Part shown: one piece after another, positions 45,540 through 54,718 of the stretch
How positions within the stretch are numbered: position 1 is the stretch's first letter
How the letters are laid out: each line of letters opens with the position of its first letter
NCBI GenBank assembly: GCA_024235755.1
Contig: JACKLV010000001.1
Span: 186,001 to 250,000, forward strand
Source: Burkholderiales bacterium
GTDB taxonomy: Bacteria > Pseudomonadota > Gammaproteobacteria > Burkholderiales > Nitrosomonadaceae
Reading direction: 5' to 3'
DNA: 64,000 nt
The notes under the pieces: generated by a model
What the model saw: the letters and a program-made list of their open reading frames with translations, nothing else
Told to the model about the DNA's origin: nothing
Database searches by the model: none
Program-made: the position numbers and the translations under genes

Positions 45540-46883
45540 TCATGGCATAACTGAATCAATGACAATTGAAACATTATTATCACCAATTGTTACGGGCTCA
45601 CTTAACCCCTGCAAATCACCACTCGTGGGGACAGCCTGTCCCGATTTAGAAATACGCGCTTCTATGATTACATTTTGAAAACTAGACAGTTTCATTGCCG
45701 GCGTCATCGCCATTGCATCAGTAAGTGTAAATGTTGTTGGTAGATCACTAGCACTTAATCTTAGAATAGCCAATGGCATTTTAGGGCCAGTTTCAGCGCG
45801 CGCATAAATAAATAATGTGTCATTTGGATTGGCTCTGGCTGCGACAATATCACTGATAGAAACACTGCCAGAGATTGACAACGAAGCAGGTTCTTCTGAT
45901 ACATTTGACGAAGCTTGTGGACGCTCCATCACGCTAGGTTGCGTCGCAGTTTCTGGTGATTCTGCAGCAGCCAATTGTGTCTGGGAAGCAGGAGTTTTTT
46001 CACCTGCAAGAGATCTGGCTTCTGCAATGCTTTCACTAACGGATCGAGCAAGTTGAGAATCAGCTGGAATGACTGCTAATAATCTTTCCCAATATACTGC
46101 AGCTTGATCAAAATGGCTTTGCTCAAATTCAACCGTTCCTGCCAATGCTAACGCCTTGGGATATTCTGGATCAATATTCAATGCCTCCTGAATCAATTCA
46201 TTAGGCTTGCCAACCAGACTGCCGTCATTCGTCATTGCTAAAACATCGGCATAATCACTGAGAATCTGGGGATTGTCTGGAATGAATTCATTCAACCTAG
46301 CATAAGTTGCTGCGGCCTCATCATACTGCTTCATGATTGCATATGTGCGCGCCAGCATAAACCAACCTTCTATATCATCCGGATTGTTATTTAACCTCGC
46401 TATCAGATTATCCAGAACGGAATTAAAGTTATCATGTCCTTCAGGTGTAGCATTGTTACTGCCGCCACCTTGAGACATTTGCACGGCATTTGCTAATTGT
46501 GCCTGAGGCAATAAACCACGTGTATCGCCAATCTCCAGATATAAATAAATGGCTGCTATCGGTAACGTCAGCGCAAATACTGTTGAAATGGCAATATTCA
46601 TTACCTTATTCGTTTTCTTGCGCTCGACAGCTTCAATCTCTTGAACATCCTGCAACATGCGCTGCTGCAGTTCTTGTTTGCTTTGATTATATTGTTCCTG
46701 AGTCAGGATGTCGTTTTCAAGATCTCTGTCTAACTCTTGAAGTTGATCACGATAAACCGTAATATTTACTGCGTCACGTTCTATACGTTCTTCTTGAACA
46801 TTTTTATTTTTTAATAAAGTAGGGATAATAAAAAGAAGTGCAACTACAATAAGAATACCTGAAATAATCCAGAAAGCCGTCAT
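45540..46883 (-). CDS. ccmI: Cytochrome c maturation protein CcmI
   Basis: 447 residues. Two membrane segments at the N-terminus (AFWIISGILIVVALLFIIP and IAISTVFALTLPIAAIYLYL) flank a cytoplasmic loop, as in CcmI. A TPR region follows at about 165-290 (GWFMLARTYAIMKQYDEAAATYARL, YPKALALAGTVEFEQSHFDQAAVYWERLL). The C-terminal ~110 residues form a beta-rich domain. CcmI chaperones apocytochrome c to the CcmFH ligase. It overlaps ccmH by four bases. Confidence 0.92.
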   Translation of the reverse strand: MTAFWIISGILIVVALLFIIPTLLKNKNVQEERIERDAVNITVYRDQLQELDRDLENDILTQEQYNQSKQELQQRMLQDVQEIEAVERKKTNKVMNIAISTVFALTLPIAAIYLYLEIGDTRGLLPQAQLANAVQMSQGGGSNNATPEGHDNFNSVLDNLIARLNNNPDDIEGWFMLARTYAIMKQYDEAAATYARLNEFIPDNPQILSDYADVLAMTNDGSLVGKPNELIQEALNIDPEYPKALALAGTVEFEQSHFDQAAVYWERLLAVIPADSQLARSVSESIAEARSLAGEKTPASQTQLAAAESPETATQPSVMERPQASSNVSEEPASLSISGSVSISDIVAARANPNDTLFIYARAETGPKMPLAILRLSASDLPTTFTLTDAMAMTPAMKLSSFQNVIIEARISKSGQAVPTSGDLQGLSEPVTIGDNNVSIVIDSVMP

Positions 46884-47563
46884 ACATTGTTACCTTTATT
46901 TTCACGCGCAGAAGCATCATCCATTGGATGCTGTTCCTGAGTTGAAGAATTATCTTGGTTGTTTGAGTTATCATTTTCTCTGCGTTGGTTTCCGGTTACC
47001 ATTGCTTGGTTCGTATCCAGCAGTACAGCTGCTTTTTGTAGTTCTGCTTCACTCAAAGTAACTTCTTTAATTTCCAAACGACGTCCCTTGAGATACTTAA
47101 CCAAAAACCAAGCGCTGAAGATGAAGAAAATCAACGGTCCAAACCACAACAACACTGTCGTAGTTTTCATGGGCGGGTTATACAACACGAAATCACCATA
47201 GCGGTCAACCAGGAACTCAATTATTTCCTTGTCAGTTTTATTAGCTTTAATCTGCTCACGAATTATCCGACGAATATCGTTGGAAAAATCAGCTCGGGAA
47301 TCTGCAATTGATTCGTTTTGACATACTAGGCAACGAAGATCTTCAGTCAATGCCAGCATTCTTTTTTCTATTTCCGGATTTTCCGCTACTGGAATTGCCT
47401 CTTTATATTCAACTTCAGCTCGACTCACCGGCGATAGCATATACAAAATCACCATCATAATAGTCATGCAGCAGACAGATACACTTTTTCTACTTTTCAG
47501 GGTAATCATATCGCCGGATACACGAACAGAATCATGGACAAATGGATTAAATAAATTTTTCAT
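46880..47563 (-). CDS. ccmH: Cytochrome c maturation protein CcmH
   Basis: 227 residues, starting at an ATG that overlaps the ccmG stop (ATGA). A long N-terminal region precedes the export segment (MTIMMVILYMLSPVSRA). The redox motif LRCLVCQNESIADS carries the two cysteines that reduce apocytochrome c. A C-terminal membrane segment (VLLWFGPLIFFIFSAWFLVKYL) follows. The C-terminal tail is Asn/Gln-rich and longer than usual. Component of the haem-lyase complex with CcmF and CcmI. Confidence 0.93.
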   Translation of the reverse strand: MKNLFNPFVHDSVRVSGDMITLKSRKSVSVCCMTIMMVILYMLSPVSRAEVEYKEAIPVAENPEIEKRMLALTEDLRCLVCQNESIADSRADFSNDIRRIIREQIKANKTDKEIIEFLVDRYGDFVLYNPPMKTTTVLLWFGPLIFFIFSAWFLVKYLKGRRLEIKEVTLSEAELQKAAVLLDTNQAMVTGNQRRENDNSNNQDNSSTQEQHPMDDASARENKGNNV

Positions 47564-48087
47564 GTTTGCTTCTGCAATTCGACAATCAACGGAATGATCT
47601 TGTTTTGCAATGAATCAACGGTAACCGGGCCTATTTGCTTATGTCTAATAATGCCCTGCTTATCAATAACATATGTTTCTGGCACTCCATATACACCATA
47701 ATCAATCCCAACTGCACCATCTGGATCAACCACACTTGCGATATACGGATCACCGAAGTGCTTTAGCCATTGCTTGGCTGTTGTATTCTCATCCTTATAA
47801 TTGAGGCCATATATCGGCACCAAGCCTGAATTCGCAAGCTGCACTAATAATGGATGTTCATCCCGACAAGCCACACACCATGAAGCCCAAACGTTCAGCA
47901 GCCAAACTTTACCTAAATTTTCTTTCGAAGAAAAAATCTTGTCGGACTCATGCAGACTATAAAGTTCAAATTCAGGCGCCGGTTTATCTATTAAAGGCGA
48001 AGGTACTTGGCGCGGATTTAATGACAAACCAACAAATAGAAAGACAGCTAACACTAAAAAAGCAAACAAAGGCAACAAATATCGCAT
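47560..48087 (-). CDS. ccmG: Thiol:disulfide interchange protein CcmG/DsbE
   Basis: 175 residues. N-terminal anchor (LPLFAFLVLAVFLFVGLSL), then a thioredoxin fold with WASWCVACRDEHP near residue 70 and the cis-proline segment YGVYGVPETYVIDKQG. It keeps apocytochrome cysteines reduced in the periplasm for haem attachment. The start overlaps the ccmF stop (TAATG). Confidence 0.94.
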   Translation of the reverse strand: MRYLLPLFAFLVLAVFLFVGLSLNPRQVPSPLIDKPAPEFELYSLHESDKIFSSKENLGKVWLLNVWASWCVACRDEHPLLVQLANSGLVPIYGLNYKDENTTAKQWLKHFGDPYIASVVDPDGAVGIDYGVYGVPETYVIDKQGIIRHKQIGPVTVDSLQNKIIPLIVELQKQT

Positions 48088-50144
48088 TAGACTTTCCTTG
48101 TATCTGAAGCCAAAGCTGCACCACCCTCTGCGCTCACTGGCTTAGCCGCGCTATCTGTAGCCTGAGATGTTTCGGTAAATTTTTTGTCCAAGAACTGTTT
48201 GCTTCTTTCTTTGATTTTCAAGCGATAGCGTCTGTCACTCACGGCCAAAATACCGCCGATAGACATCAATAGACACCCAAACCAGATCCAATCTACAAAA
48301 GGTTTGTGATAAGCACGAACTACCCATGCCTCATTGGCTAAAGGCTCACCTAGAGCAACATAAAGATCACGGAATATCCCCGTATCGATTGCTGCTTCTG
48401 TCATGACCATACCAGATGCATTATAAGTACGTTTTTCCGGATATAGTTTTCGTACAAACTCGCCATCCTTGAATACATCAATATCTCCTTGTACAGACAT
48501 ATAATTGGGGCCGACGACATCTGATACACCATTAAATTGAAATGCATATTCACTTATGGTCACACGGCTGCCTATATCCATACGCACATCTTTTTCTGTT
48601 TCGTAACCGTTAACTAGCGTCACTCCAATAATAAACACCGCGACACCCAAATGTGCGCAATGCATTCCGTAAAAACTTCTGGATTGTTTAGCAAGCTTAA
48701 CAAAAACATTACCTTGCCCACTGTTACTTAAACGGTGCTTCAGACTAACCAGTATGCTCATAACGATCCAGAATGCCAGCAGCAAACCAAAGCTAACAAG
48801 CGGCTTCCATTCACCCATGTAAAAGGGAACGATAATCGCACTTACAACGCTAACACCAATTGCCCAGCGGATACGGACAGCCAGCGATGGTAAGCTCATT
48901 TGTTTCCAACGGGAGATTGGCCCCAATCCAATTAAAAATATTGCCGGGGTCATAATCGGAACGAAAACAGCTTCAAAATAAGGGGGACCGACTGAAATTT
49001 TTCCAAGATTAAGCGCATCGATAATCAGTGGATACAGAGTCCCCAACATGACACTGGCAGCGGCGACCAATAATAATAAATTGTTTGCCAATAGCATTGA
49101 TTCACGTGACAGTAAATCAAATTTGCCACCCAGACCAACCTTTGGTGCTCGCCAAGCAAACAAAAGCAACGATAATGTAACGGTCACAAACAAAAATCCA
49201 AGTATAAATACGCCCCTTTCCGGATCAGTTGCAAAAGCATGTACTGAAGTAAGCACGCCCGAACGCACCAGGAATGTTCCCAATAAACATAACGCGAACG
49301 TACAAATTGCTAACAGAACTGTCCAACTTTTGAAGCTACCTCGCTTTTCAGTGACTGCCAGTGAATGCATCAATGCTGTACCAGCCAACCAGGGCATAAA
49401 AGAAGCATTCTCAACGGGGTCCCAGAACCACCAACCTCCCCAGCCTAGTTCATAGTAGGCCCACCAACTGCCAAGCATGATACCAAAAGTTAAAAATACC
49501 CACGCAACAGTTGTCCACGGTCGCGACCAACGTGCCCATGTAGCATCCAGTTTACCACTCAACAAAGCAGCTATTGCAAACGCAAATGCAACGGAAAAAC
49601 CGACGTAACCCATGTACAACATAGGTGGATGAATAACCATCCCGGGGTCTTGCAATAGAGGATTAAGATCGCTGCCTTCCATGGCTGCCGGCAACAGACG
49701 ATCGAACGGATTAGATGTCAATAACATAAACGACAGAAATCCAACGCTGACCAGACCCAGAACTCCCAGAACACGGGCGATCATATCGTCAGGCAACTGT
49801 TTACTAAAAACACTGACCGCGATCGACCAGCCAGCCAACATTAACACCCAAAGTAAAAGAGAGCCCTCGTGAGATCCCCAGGTCGCCGCAATACGATATT
49901 GCAATGGAAGCTCTGTATTGGAATTCCTCGCAACATTTAAAACAGAAAAATCACTTGAGACAAACGAGTAACCAAGACATAAAAAAGCTATCAAGACAAA
50001 AACAAACTGTCCTTGTACAACCGGTTTAGCTAATGCCATCCACGTAGTAATTCCACGGGCTGCACCAATCAGCGGTAAAGTACCTTGTGTAATTGCCAGT
50101 AACAGCGCGAGAATGAGCGCAAAATTGCCAATTTCTGGAATCAT
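48087..50144 (-). CDS. ccmF: Haem lyase subunit CcmF
   Basis: 685 residues with about 14-15 membrane segments. The haem-handling WWD domain is GWGGWWFWDPVENASFMPWL near residue 237. Conserved histidine regions include GSHEGSLLLWVLMLAGW near 100 and GPPYFEAVFVPIMTPAIFLIGLGP near 397. With CcmH it forms the cytochrome c synthetase that attaches haem to CxxCH. The C-terminal ~40 residues are Ser/Ala-rich and probably cytoplasmic. Confidence 0.97.
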   Translation of the reverse strand: MIPEIGNFALILALLLAITQGTLPLIGAARGITTWMALAKPVVQGQFVFVLIAFLCLGYSFVSSDFSVLNVARNSNTELPLQYRIAATWGSHEGSLLLWVLMLAGWSIAVSVFSKQLPDDMIARVLGVLGLVSVGFLSFMLLTSNPFDRLLPAAMEGSDLNPLLQDPGMVIHPPMLYMGYVGFSVAFAFAIAALLSGKLDATWARWSRPWTTVAWVFLTFGIMLGSWWAYYELGWGGWWFWDPVENASFMPWLAGTALMHSLAVTEKRGSFKSWTVLLAICTFALCLLGTFLVRSGVLTSVHAFATDPERGVFILGFLFVTVTLSLLLFAWRAPKVGLGGKFDLLSRESMLLANNLLLLVAAASVMLGTLYPLIIDALNLGKISVGPPYFEAVFVPIMTPAIFLIGLGPISRWKQMSLPSLAVRIRWAIGVSVVSAIIVPFYMGEWKPLVSFGLLLAFWIVMSILVSLKHRLSNSGQGNVFVKLAKQSRSFYGMHCAHLGVAVFIIGVTLVNGYETEKDVRMDIGSRVTISEYAFQFNGVSDVVGPNYMSVQGDIDVFKDGEFVRKLYPEKRTYNASGMVMTEAAIDTGIFRDLYVALGEPLANEAWVVRAYHKPFVDWIWFGCLLMSIGGILAVSDRRYRLKIKERSKQFLDKKFTETSQATDSAAKPVSAEGGAALASDTRKV

Positions 50145-50231
50145 GATGTCTAATATTTATAAAGTTTTTGTCTAAATACAAAAACAATTGGAAACAACCT
50201 AAAACACATGAACATGTTTTAGAATCTTTAT

Positions 50232-50678
50232 TTATTGTGTCAGAGAAGCCTTTTGAGCTTTTGCAGCTTCTTCCAGCGCAAGCGCTGCTTCAGGCGGCAT
50301 ATAATTTTCATCATGCTTTGCCAGAACTTCATCGGCTACAAAAATGCCATTTTCGTTTAATTTACCCTGTGCGACGACACCTTTTCCTTCTCTAAATAAA
50401 TCGGGAAGAATACCAGTATAGACGACTTGAATCGCCTCAGATGTATCTGTTACTGCAAATCTAACTGTTGTTCCTTCTTCACGGTTAACGCTACCTTCCT
50501 CCACTAAGCCGCCGATTCGGAAACTTTTTCCTATAGGCGCTTCATTGGCCATTACCTGTGTCGGACTAAAAAAGAAAACCAAATTGCTTTGAAATGCGTT
50601 TAACACTAGAACTGCTGCGAAGCCTAATGCTGTAACACCAGCAGTGATTACAGCAAGTTTTTTATGACGTGGTTTCAT
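50232..50678 (-). CDS. ccmE: Haem chaperone CcmE
   Basis: 148 residues. N-terminal anchor (LAVITAGVTALGFAAVLVLNAF), then an OB-fold: KSFRIGGLVEEGSV, VVAQGKLNENGIFVADEVLAKHDENYMPP. The His in KHDENY is the covalent haem-binding residue. It carries haem from CcmC to CcmF. Its 5' end overlaps the end of ccmD by 17 bases. Confidence 0.95.
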   Translation of the reverse strand: MKPRHKKLAVITAGVTALGFAAVLVLNAFQSNLVFFFSPTQVMANEAPIGKSFRIGGLVEEGSVNREEGTTVRFAVTDTSEAIQVVYTGILPDLFREGKGVVAQGKLNENGIFVADEVLAKHDENYMPPEAALALEEAAKAQKASLTQ

Positions 50679-50952
50679 TTTTTATCTCTTTTTTATTTGA
50701 AATCTCTTTTATATCCGAGATTTCTTGTTCACTTGATGTCTTCTGCTCTATATTCAATTCCTCACCCTGAACTGAATATGTTTCTTTATCTGAGTCGTGT
50801 ATCAGACCATAACTTTTAATCAAAGTTCTTTTGCGCCTGGAAATCAGTAATACTTCGCCGATTACGCATGCAAATGTAACAAAATAGGATCCCCATACAT
50901 AAACACCGTACCCTCCCATTGAAAAGAACTCTGACCAGCTTGACCAATTCAT
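50662..50952 (-). CDS. ccmD: Haem exporter protein CcmD with C-terminal extension
   Basis: 96 residues. The conserved part is the first ~50: MGGYGVYVWGSYFVTFACVIGEVLL (single membrane segment) and RRKRTLIKSYG. CcmD in most bacteria has only about 60-70 residues; here about 40 further charged residues (Glu/Lys/Ser-rich) follow. CcmD releases holo-CcmE from the CcmABC complex. One-base overlap with ccmC. Confidence 0.9.
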   Translation of the reverse strand: MNWSSWSEFFSMGGYGVYVWGSYFVTFACVIGEVLLISRRKRTLIKSYGLIHDSDKETYSVQGEELNIEQKTSSEQEISDIKEISNKKEIKNETTS

Positions 50953-51695
50953 TACAATGCTCCTTTTTCTCTAAGCTCGGCGACCCATGCGGTATGGCTT
51001 TCTCGTTCAAGAATAATGACGCGTACGCGTTTTAAAATCACCGCTATCGAATACATCCAGCTTGCAAACACCATGACCATCATCCCGGTCAACATGGTTG
51101 AAGCCATTGTCGGTGCTTGCGTCACGCTAACTGAAGCACCCTGATGCAGAGTATTCCACCATTGTACAGAAAAATAGATAATTGGAATATTAATTACACC
51201 GACCAGAGCAATGATTGCCCCAGCTTTATCGGCTCTTCGAGGATCATCAATTGCAGCTTGCAGGGACATAAAACCGATATAAAGAAACAGTAGAATCAAC
51301 TCAGAAGTCAACCGCGCATCCCACACCCACCAGGTTCCCCACATTGGTTTTCCCCAAAGCGACCCGGTCCATAAGGCCAGAAATGTAAACAAAGCACCTG
51401 TAGGTGCTATAGCGGTTGCCATCATTGAAGACAGACGTGTATTAAATGCGAGTCCAATACCCGCCCAAAACGCCATAACTACGTAAAGAAACATTGACAT
51501 CCATGCAGCAGGAACGTGAATGAAAATAATTCGATAAGCTTCACCTTGCTGAAAATCTGTTGGCGCAACAAAAAAACCAATATACAACCCAGCAATTAGC
51601 AAGCCAAAGGCAATTATTGCGAAAAAGGGGATCATTTTGCCTGCAAGAGAATAAAAACTTGCAGGCGATGCGTATTTATACCAATTAATAGCCAT
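50952..51695 (-). CDS. ccmC: Haem transporter/presenting protein CcmC
   Basis: About 247 residues from the ATG at 51695. Six membrane segments. The tryptophan-rich WWD motif is WGTWWVWDARLTSELILLF near residue 120, with flanking haem-ligand histidines in RIIFIHVPAAWMS and WWNTLHQGASV. It presents haem to CcmE. A 186-base gap with no ORF separates it from ccmB. Confidence 0.96.
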   Translation of the reverse strand: MAINWYKYASPASFYSLAGKMIPFFAIIAFGLLIAGLYIGFFVAPTDFQQGEAYRIIFIHVPAAWMSMFLYVVMAFWAGIGLAFNTRLSSMMATAIAPTGALFTFLALWTGSLWGKPMWGTWWVWDARLTSELILLFLYIGFMSLQAAIDDPRRADKAGAIIALVGVINIPIIYFSVQWWNTLHQGASVSVTQAPTMASTMLTGMMVMVFASWMYSIAVILKRVRVIILERESHTAWVAELREKGAL

Positions 51696-51881
51696 ATACA
51701 ATATTCTTCAAAAGATGTGTTGTTATTATTTTCAGGCCTGATAACTTCAGTAAAATAGATAGATTATGACCTGTAGCCGTTAATTTTATACTAAAACAGA
51801 TAAATCAAGAAATTGTACTAACCCAACTCAAATAATCTTAAATTTTAAAAAAACGCAAGGTATGACCTATCTTTACTACCA

Positions 51882-52541
51882 TTATTCCATGGATACCTTT
51901 AAAGAAGCTGCTGCCGCCCAAGGCGCAAACACTACGGAAACCAGTAAAAAAGCACCTAACAGTGACAAGTGCGCATCATATTCAATACCCGCCATATTGG
52001 CCTCCACTGCTCCCGCCCCGAAAATCAATACTGGAATATAAAGCGGCAACACCAGCAAAGATACCAGCACACCCCCCCCACGCAATCCCAAGGTTAGGGC
52101 CGCACCAATTGCGCCAATCAGACTCAATACAGGCGTGCCGAGCAGCAGCGATACTGTCAGAACAAACAACGCATCTGCCGGCAAGTCATATTGAAGGCCC
52201 AAAACCGGCGCCATCATGACCAAAGGCACACCGGTTACTAACCAGTGAGCCAAGGCTTTTCCCAAAATAAGAATGGACAGTGATTGGGGTGATAACAGCA
52301 TTTGCTCCAGCGTTCCGTCAAGAAAATCATTAGCAAACAGTCTACCCAACGACAACATGGAGGCCAGTAAGGCGGCCACCCAGACTATTCCGGGTGCCAT
52401 CATGCGCAGCATATTCATTTCCGGGCCAACACTCAAGGGAAATAGGCTGACAACAATAATGAAGAAAAATAGTGTAGTCAGAACATCGGAGCGCCGACGG
52501 ATAGCCAGTAGTAAGTCGCGTTGAACAATCCAAAAAAACAT
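51882..52541 (-). CDS. ccmB: Haem exporter permease CcmB
   Basis: 219 residues, six membrane segments, opening FWIVQRDLLLAIRRRSDVLTT and with GIVWVAALLASMLSLGRLFANDFLDGTLEQM, the CcmB signature. It is the membrane subunit of the CcmAB ABC complex that releases holo-CcmE. Two bases separate it from ccmA. Confidence 0.95.
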   Translation of the reverse strand: MFFWIVQRDLLLAIRRRSDVLTTLFFFIIVVSLFPLSVGPEMNMLRMMAPGIVWVAALLASMLSLGRLFANDFLDGTLEQMLLSPQSLSILILGKALAHWLVTGVPLVMMAPVLGLQYDLPADALFVLTVSLLLGTPVLSLIGAIGAALTLGLRGGGVLVSLLVLPLYIPVLIFGAGAVEANMAGIEYDAHLSLLGAFLLVSVVFAPWAAAASLKVSME

Positions 52542-52543
52542 AT

Positions 52544-53158
52544 TTATGCTAGTTGCAGTTGCACAGTCGAGGCAGCAGTAACATCGATTTCCTGATGTGT
52601 TGTCATGACAACCATGCCACCTTGCTTCAAATGTTGCTCAATTAATTTCTGTATAAGTTTGACTGCGCTGACATCCAATGCCGCTAAAGGCTCATCGAGA
52701 ATCCATAATTTGGTTTTACAGACCAACAGGCGTGCAAGTGCCACGCGCCTGCGCTGACCTTGCGATAGTACCTTTGCTGGAAGAAATTCACGGCCGCCCA
52801 ATCCCATGTACACAAGTACGTCCCGGGCATGCTTATCAGTGATTTTTACACCGCCGAGAGCACTAGAAATACGTAAATTTTCCAGTGCAGTTAAATCATC
52901 TTTTGTTCCGCTTAAGTGGCCTATATACGTCATTTCTTGGTAATACTCGCCACCAAGTGATCTGATGGCCGCACCGTTCCAGAAAATTTCACCCACGGCA
53001 GGATTCGACAATCCGCAGAGCATTCGCAACAAACTGGTTTTCCCACTTCCGTTAGGTCCGTTTACCTGCATTAGTTCGCCTGCCTCTAATGTAAAATTGA
53101 TTGACTTAAACAGTCTGCGGTCACCGCGTACACAGGCGAGATTGTTTCCTTGCAGCAT
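52544..53158 (-). CDS. ccmA: ABC transporter ATP-binding protein CcmA
   Basis: 204 residues. Walker A is NGPNGSGKTSLLRML near residue 35, the signature LSQGQRRRVALARLL near 135, and Walker B LWILDEPLAALD near 155, with the H-loop in MTTHQE near 187. It energises the CcmABCD haem chaperone-release complex and heads the ccm operon. Confidence 0.95.
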   Translation of the reverse strand: MLQGNNLACVRGDRRLFKSINFTLEAGELMQVNGPNGSGKTSLLRMLCGLSNPAVGEIFWNGAAIRSLGGEYYQEMTYIGHLSGTKDDLTALENLRISSALGGVKITDKHARDVLVYMGLGGREFLPAKVLSQGQRRRVALARLLVCKTKLWILDEPLAALDVSAVKLIQKLIEQHLKQGGMVVMTTHQEIDVTAASTVQLQLA

Positions 53159-53249
53159 GATTATTTTGTGAGGCTAAACGTGAAATTATAACGCATCGAA
53201 TTTAATCTGTAACACTGAATAGATTTTGAACTATATTTAAGTCTGTTAA

Positions 53250-54203
53250 TTAACTGAGCAAATTATGATTTTGACTGATTATGTAACCATCAGATAGCAA
53301 ACGTTTAGATTTTATTGATCGATCCGCCAAAATTTCACCCAAACCCAGAAAAAATTTCTGATAATATAAACGCACAATATTTTCCTGTCGCGTATGATCT
53401 ATCCGACTTTCATCGTTATTTCTGCGAACCACACGTCCGAACAAAATAGCCTGCGCTTCAGCTTTATCTAACGAAACCGAAGGGATATCAGATAAAATAC
53501 TATCAACGGGCAATAAGCAATGATCACGCTCCATTTCATTCATTTTTTTCAGCACTTCAAGTGTTTTTGCTTGATTAAGATGAAAGTTACCGACACATAA
53601 GCGCCTCAAACTCTTCAAATACGCACTGCCGCATCCTAGCGCCCTGCCAATATCTTCCGCCAAAACACGTATGTAGGTACCTGTTCCGCACTGCGCCGAC
53701 ACGGTCAATTCATTGCCTGATAGTGATTTAATTTGCAGATCATAAATTGTAACTTCACGTGGCTTACGTTCTATTGCGGCACCTTTACGCGCATAGACAT
53801 ATAAAGGCTTACCCTGATGCTTAAGCGCGCTGTACATTGGTGGCGTTTGCACAATTTTTCCAACAAATTGTCGCAACACCGATTTACAATCTTGCATACT
53901 CAGCTGCGTGCTAGCTACATCAAATAGTTTTTTTATGTCTCCCTCCGCATCACCAGTAGTACTTTGGTAACCTAGTTTAATTACTGCATCATACGCTTTG
54001 CTGGCTTTCAACAATACCGAGGTAAATTTCGTTGCTTCCCCCATACAAATAGGCAGCATGCCAGTAGCCAAAGGATCCAATGTACCAGTATGTCCAGACT
54101 TGGGAGATGCATATAAGCGCTTTGCTTTCTGAAGCGCCTGATTGGATGTCATCCCAAAGGGTTTGTCTAACAACAATATGCCACTGATATCACGCCTGGT
54201 CAT
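53250..54203 (-). CDS. truB: tRNA pseudouridine(55) synthase TruB
   Basis: 317 residues. Opens DISGILLLDKPFGMTSNQALQKAKRL, with GHTGTLDPLATGMLP carrying the catalytic Asp at about residue 45, and TPPMYSALKHQGKPLYVYARKG near 122. It isomerises U55 in the tRNA T loop. The C-terminal PUA-like region is present but shortened. Last gene of the rimP operon in this window. Confidence 0.95.
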   Translation of the reverse strand: MTRRDISGILLLDKPFGMTSNQALQKAKRLYASPKSGHTGTLDPLATGMLPICMGEATKFTSVLLKASKAYDAVIKLGYQSTTGDAEGDIKKLFDVASTQLSMQDCKSVLRQFVGKIVQTPPMYSALKHQGKPLYVYARKGAAIERKPREVTIYDLQIKSLSGNELTVSAQCGTGTYIRVLAEDIGRALGCGSAYLKSLRRLCVGNFHLNQAKTLEVLKKMNEMERDHCLLPVDSILSDIPSVSLDKAEAQAILFGRVVRRNNDESRIDHTRQENIVRLYYQKFFLGLGEILADRSIKSKRLLSDGYIISQNHNLLS

Positions 54204-54307
54204 ATTTAGGGGTAAACAAGCTTATACCTTGCTGATTTTGATTTACTGATATTGGTGAAATCGGTTGTGGGGAACCTGCACGTTCAATTGAAGAAATTGT
54301 TGTCAAT

Positions 54308-54676
54308 CTAGTTATTGTCTTTATTTTCTTGTGCGATAGCTTCGTCAATCAGCCTTGACAGATATGCACCTTGTTCAATTGATTTGTCATAAATAAAAAT
54401 CAGTTGTGGCACGACGCGTAATTTAATCCGTTTAGACAAGCCTGATCTTAAAAATCCGCTTGCCTTTTCTAAACCTTTTTCAATTAAGATGTTTTCTTCC
54501 TGACTGCCCATAGCCGTATAAAAAACCTTAGCATACGAGTAGTCCCGGCTTGCTTCGACAGCTGTAATTGTAATTTTTTTTAGACGAGGATCTTTAATTT
54601 CATGACTCAACATATCGGCTAGTTCACGCTGAATCTGATCGGCCACGCGCAGTGAACGGTGAAAATCCTTAGGCAT
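54308..54676 (-). CDS. rbfA: 30S ribosome-binding factor RbfA
   Basis: 122 residues, KH-like fold, with RSLRVADQIQRELADMLSHEIKDPRL and the characteristic SRDYSYAKVFYTAMG block. It assists 16S rRNA 5' maturation and cold adaptation. Lies 42 bases after infB on the same strand. Confidence 0.95.
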   Translation of the reverse strand: MPKDFHRSLRVADQIQRELADMLSHEIKDPRLKKITITAVEASRDYSYAKVFYTAMGSQEENILIEKGLEKASGFLRSGLSKRIKLRVVPQLIFIYDKSIEQGAYLSRLIDEAIAQENKDNN

Positions 54677-54718
54677 CGACAGTTCTTTGAAAGAAAAAAC
54701 TACTGATAAAATAAACAG

